Positions 4,718-6,629 of a stretch of 6,629 nt of DNA are shown here, in pieces. Made by a program: the position numbers and the translations under genes. The notes under the pieces are model-generated. The model ran no database searches and was not told the DNA's origin. It saw nothing but the letters and a program-made list of their open reading frames with translations. The first letter of the stretch is position 1. The number at the start of each line of letters is the position of its first letter. Origin of the DNA: an uncultured Flavobacteriales bacterium (GTDB lineage Bacteria; Bacteroidota; Bacteroidia; Flavobacteriales_D; SKUL01); the NCBI GenBank assembly GCA_937911795.1, contig CALDPJ010000022.1:1-6629 (forward strand), read 5' to 3'.

Positions 4718-6629
4718 TTATTCGGTAACGGGTTCCACCCAATCACCGTGCGATTTGATCAGTTCAATGAGTTCATCAACTGCATGTTCTGCGGCAACAT
4801 TTCTTTTTACGACTTCCTTCTCTTTGTAAAGGGTAATTTTTCCGGGGCCGGTACCGACATAACCATAATCTGCGTCGGCCATTTCACCCGGACCATTGAC
4901 GATGCAACCCATGATGCCGATTTTAATTCCTTTCAGATGGTGCGTGCGCGATCGGATTTTGGCGGTGGTTTCCTGAAGATCAAATAGTGTGCGTCCGCAC
5001 GACGGGCACGAAATGTATTCGGTTTTTGAAATTCTTGTTCGGGTGGCCTGCAAAATTCCGAAAACGGTGAGATTTCTTCGCTGTAGCGGAATGTTCGGAG
5101 CAGTGATCCAAACGCCGTCACCGAGTCCGTCCAGTAAAAGTCCACCAACATCGGTAGCGCTCCAGAGCATAAAATCTTCTTCGTCGCTGAGATCGTAATG
5201 CTTTGCGATAATCACCGGCAAACTGCATCCGGCGTTGATGAGTTTAAAGAACGCTGCCCGTTGCTCGCTAAGGGAGTGTGGGTTATAGGTTTCCAGAATC
5301 AGTACAACATCATCCACACCCGAAAGACGGGATAGATTATCTTCTGTCAGATCAGTAATTGAAATTCTAATAAATGCCGTTGAATCAATGGAACCGTGAT
5401 GTTGGCTCCATTCTCCAAAAGTCATCACCGGAAATCTGCGATCTCTGGATTTCTCGAGCTGCCAGGTTTCTAAATCGTGCAGCACCGACAACGTTCCCGG
5501 AATTTCGAATTCCAGTGGATTGCTTCCCGCATATACGTAATCGCAGGCATTGTCGGCAATATTCCATTTGTCCAGTTGAACGGAATAATTGTATCCGCAG
5601 GGAAAAAGTGAAGCGGGCGTTATTTTTTCGCGGTGACTCAGATCATGAATTACACGCGGAACATTTCGTTCGCCGAAATCCAGAATTTCGCGTGTTTTTC
5701 TGCGCGTATAGCTGAAAGGATCGATGGCAACCGGCACTTCTTCAATAGGATTGCCCTGGCGGTTGGAGTATCGGTTTACGAGTTTCTGCGCTACCGGAAT
5801 TTCTGCTTCGGGTTCTTCGGTCAGTGAAACGCGAACGGTATCGCCCAGACCATCTTCGAGCAAAAGGCCAATTCCCACGGCAGATTTAATTCTTCCATCT
5901 TCACCGTCGCCGGCTTCTGTCACACCCAGATGAAGCGGGTAATTCATGTCCTCTTTCATCATGTGGTTCACCAGAAGTCGGTAAGCCTGAACCATTACCT
6001 GTGGATTGCTGGCTTTCATCGACAACACGATGTCGTGGTAATCCATTTCGCGACAAATGCGCAAAAACTCCATCGCCGATTCCACCATGCCGAGCGGAGT
6101 ATCGCCGTAGCGACTCATAATTCTGTCCGACAGCGAGCCGTGGTTCGTTCCGATGCGCATGGCCGTGCCTTCTTCTTTACAAATGGTCACCAACGGAGCA
6201 AATCGTTCACGGATTCGGTTTATTTCAATCTGATAGGAGTCATCGGAATATTCGAGGCTTTCAAATTTTTTCTTGTCGGCGTAGTTGCCGGGATTCACCC
6301 GCACTTTTTCGACGATGCGCGCTGCCAGCTCCGCGGCGTTTGGTGTAAAGTGAATGTCGGCCACCAACGGAACATCGTAACCCATTTCATTCAACCGGCT
6401 TTTGATATGGGCCAGATTGGCCGCTTCTTTTTTGCTCGGGGCCGTAATTCTCACCAGCTCGCATCCGGCTTCGATCATCCGCACCGATTGAGCCACGGTT
6501 TTTTCGGTATCCATAGTGTCGGTGGTGGTCATCGATTGCACGCGGATCGGGTGATCACCTCCAATGGCGATGCTTCCTACACGTACTTCACGGGTGCGGA
6601 ATCGTTCATGGGAAAAAAGGTTCGAACAG
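4718..6629 (-). CDS. ispG: 4-hydroxy-3-methylbut-2-enyl diphosphate synthase (IspG/GcpE), start beyond the right edge
   Basis: This enzyme converts MEcPP to HMBPP, the penultimate step of the MEP isoprenoid pathway, with a [4Fe-4S] cluster in the cytoplasm. The frame is open to the window edge, giving 636 codons. The GTG at 6541 is internal: upstream codons continue the family N-terminus (RTREVRVGSIAIGGDHPIR, then VQSMTTTDT), so the true start is probably a few codons outside. Domains in order are a TIM barrel (about 6590-5790; ADIHFTPN, RVNPGN), an A* insertion of the plant/Bacteroidota large form (about 5760-5050), and the iron-sulfur domain (about 5040-4720). The cluster ligands are the two Cys of CPSCGR (codons 5006-5008 and 4997-4999), the Cys of GIMGCIVNGPGE (4904-4906) and its final Glu (4883-4885). 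All are intact, so it should be active. It heads a probable two-gene unit with the TIP30-like gene. Confidence 0.96.
   Translation of the reverse strand, partial: CSNLFSHERFRTREVRVGSIAIGGDHPIRVQSMTTTDTMDTEKTVAQSVRMIEAGCELVRITAPSKKEAANLAHIKSRLNEMGYDVPLVADIHFTPNAAELAARIVEKVRVNPGNYADKKKFESLEYSDDSYQIEINRIRERFAPLVTICKEEGTAMRIGTNHGSLSDRIMSRYGDTPLGMVESAMEFLRICREMDYHDIVLSMKASNPQVMVQAYRLLVNHMMKEDMNYPLHLGVTEAGDGEDGRIKSAVGIGLLLEDGLGDTVRVSLTEEPEAEIPVAQKLVNRYSNRQGNPIEEVPVAIDPFSYTRRKTREILDFGERNVPRVIHDLSHREKITPASLFPCGYNYSVQLDKWNIADNACDYVYAGSNPLEFEIPGTLSVLHDLETWQLEKSRDRRFPVMTFGEWSQHHGSIDSTAFIRISITDLTEDNLSRLSGVDDVVLILETYNPHSLSEQRAAFFKLINAGCSLPVIIAKHYDLSDEEDFMLWSATDVGGLLLDGLGDGVWITAPNIPLQRRNLTVFGILQATRTRISKTEYISCPSCGRTLFDLQETTAKIRSRTHHLKGIKIGIMGCIVNGPGEMADADYGYVGTGPGKITLYKEKEVVKRNVAAEHAVDELIELIKSHGDWVEPVTE

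Noticed and set aside
6539..6541. GTG at 6541 as the ispG start
   Set aside because: The codons upstream continue the conserved IspG N-terminus to the window edge, so this is an internal Val.

Overview
The window looks like a chromosomal segment of a member of the Bacteroidota, probably near the Flavobacteriia. I infer this from three things: a large three-domain IspG, a short Crp/Fnr regulator of the kind common in this phylum, and an MepM/Csd3-like M23 lipoprotein next to a piece resembling a type IX secretion (T9SS) sorting domain. Ribosome-binding sites are weak or absent for most genes, which also fits the phylum. Base composition is moderate and nothing suggests a recent mobile element. 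The organism call is from gene family features only.

Layout. Positions 1-306 hold no credible gene. They are a mosaic of short repeat words: an imperfect 47-bp direct repeat (4-50 and 236-282), a 9-bp tandem array (92-147) and CACAAAG-type words (173-200). Next is a Crp/Fnr-family regulator on the minus strand (307-843). A 117-bp intergenic region separates it from a divergent plus-strand dodecin-like gene (961-1164). Further genes follow on the plus strand: tryptophan 2,3-dioxygenase (1305-2342), an M23 metallopeptidase lipoprotein (2380-3630), and a 98-residue protein resembling a free-standing T9SS sorting domain (3680-3976). That run meets a minus-strand pair head-on with no intergenic base. 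The pair is ispG (4718 to past the right edge) followed by a TIP30/HTATIP2-like NAD(P)-binding oxidoreductase (3977-4672).

Function. IspG makes HMBPP in the MEP isoprenoid pathway. The oxidoreductase lies 45 nt downstream of it and is probably co-transcribed. The dioxygenase starts tryptophan breakdown to kynurenine, and the M23 protein probably acts on peptidoglycan at the cell envelope. No functional link between these last two is visible beyond operon-like spacing. Transcription from both sides must run into the opposing gene at 3976/3977.

No clearly new multi-gene system is visible. The most interesting points are the dodecin that lacks the flavin-stacking Trp and Gln, the peptidase whose HxH motif reads HVC, the orphan sorting-domain-like gene, the abutting convergent stop codons, and the repeat mosaic, whose words recur just upstream of the dioxygenase.
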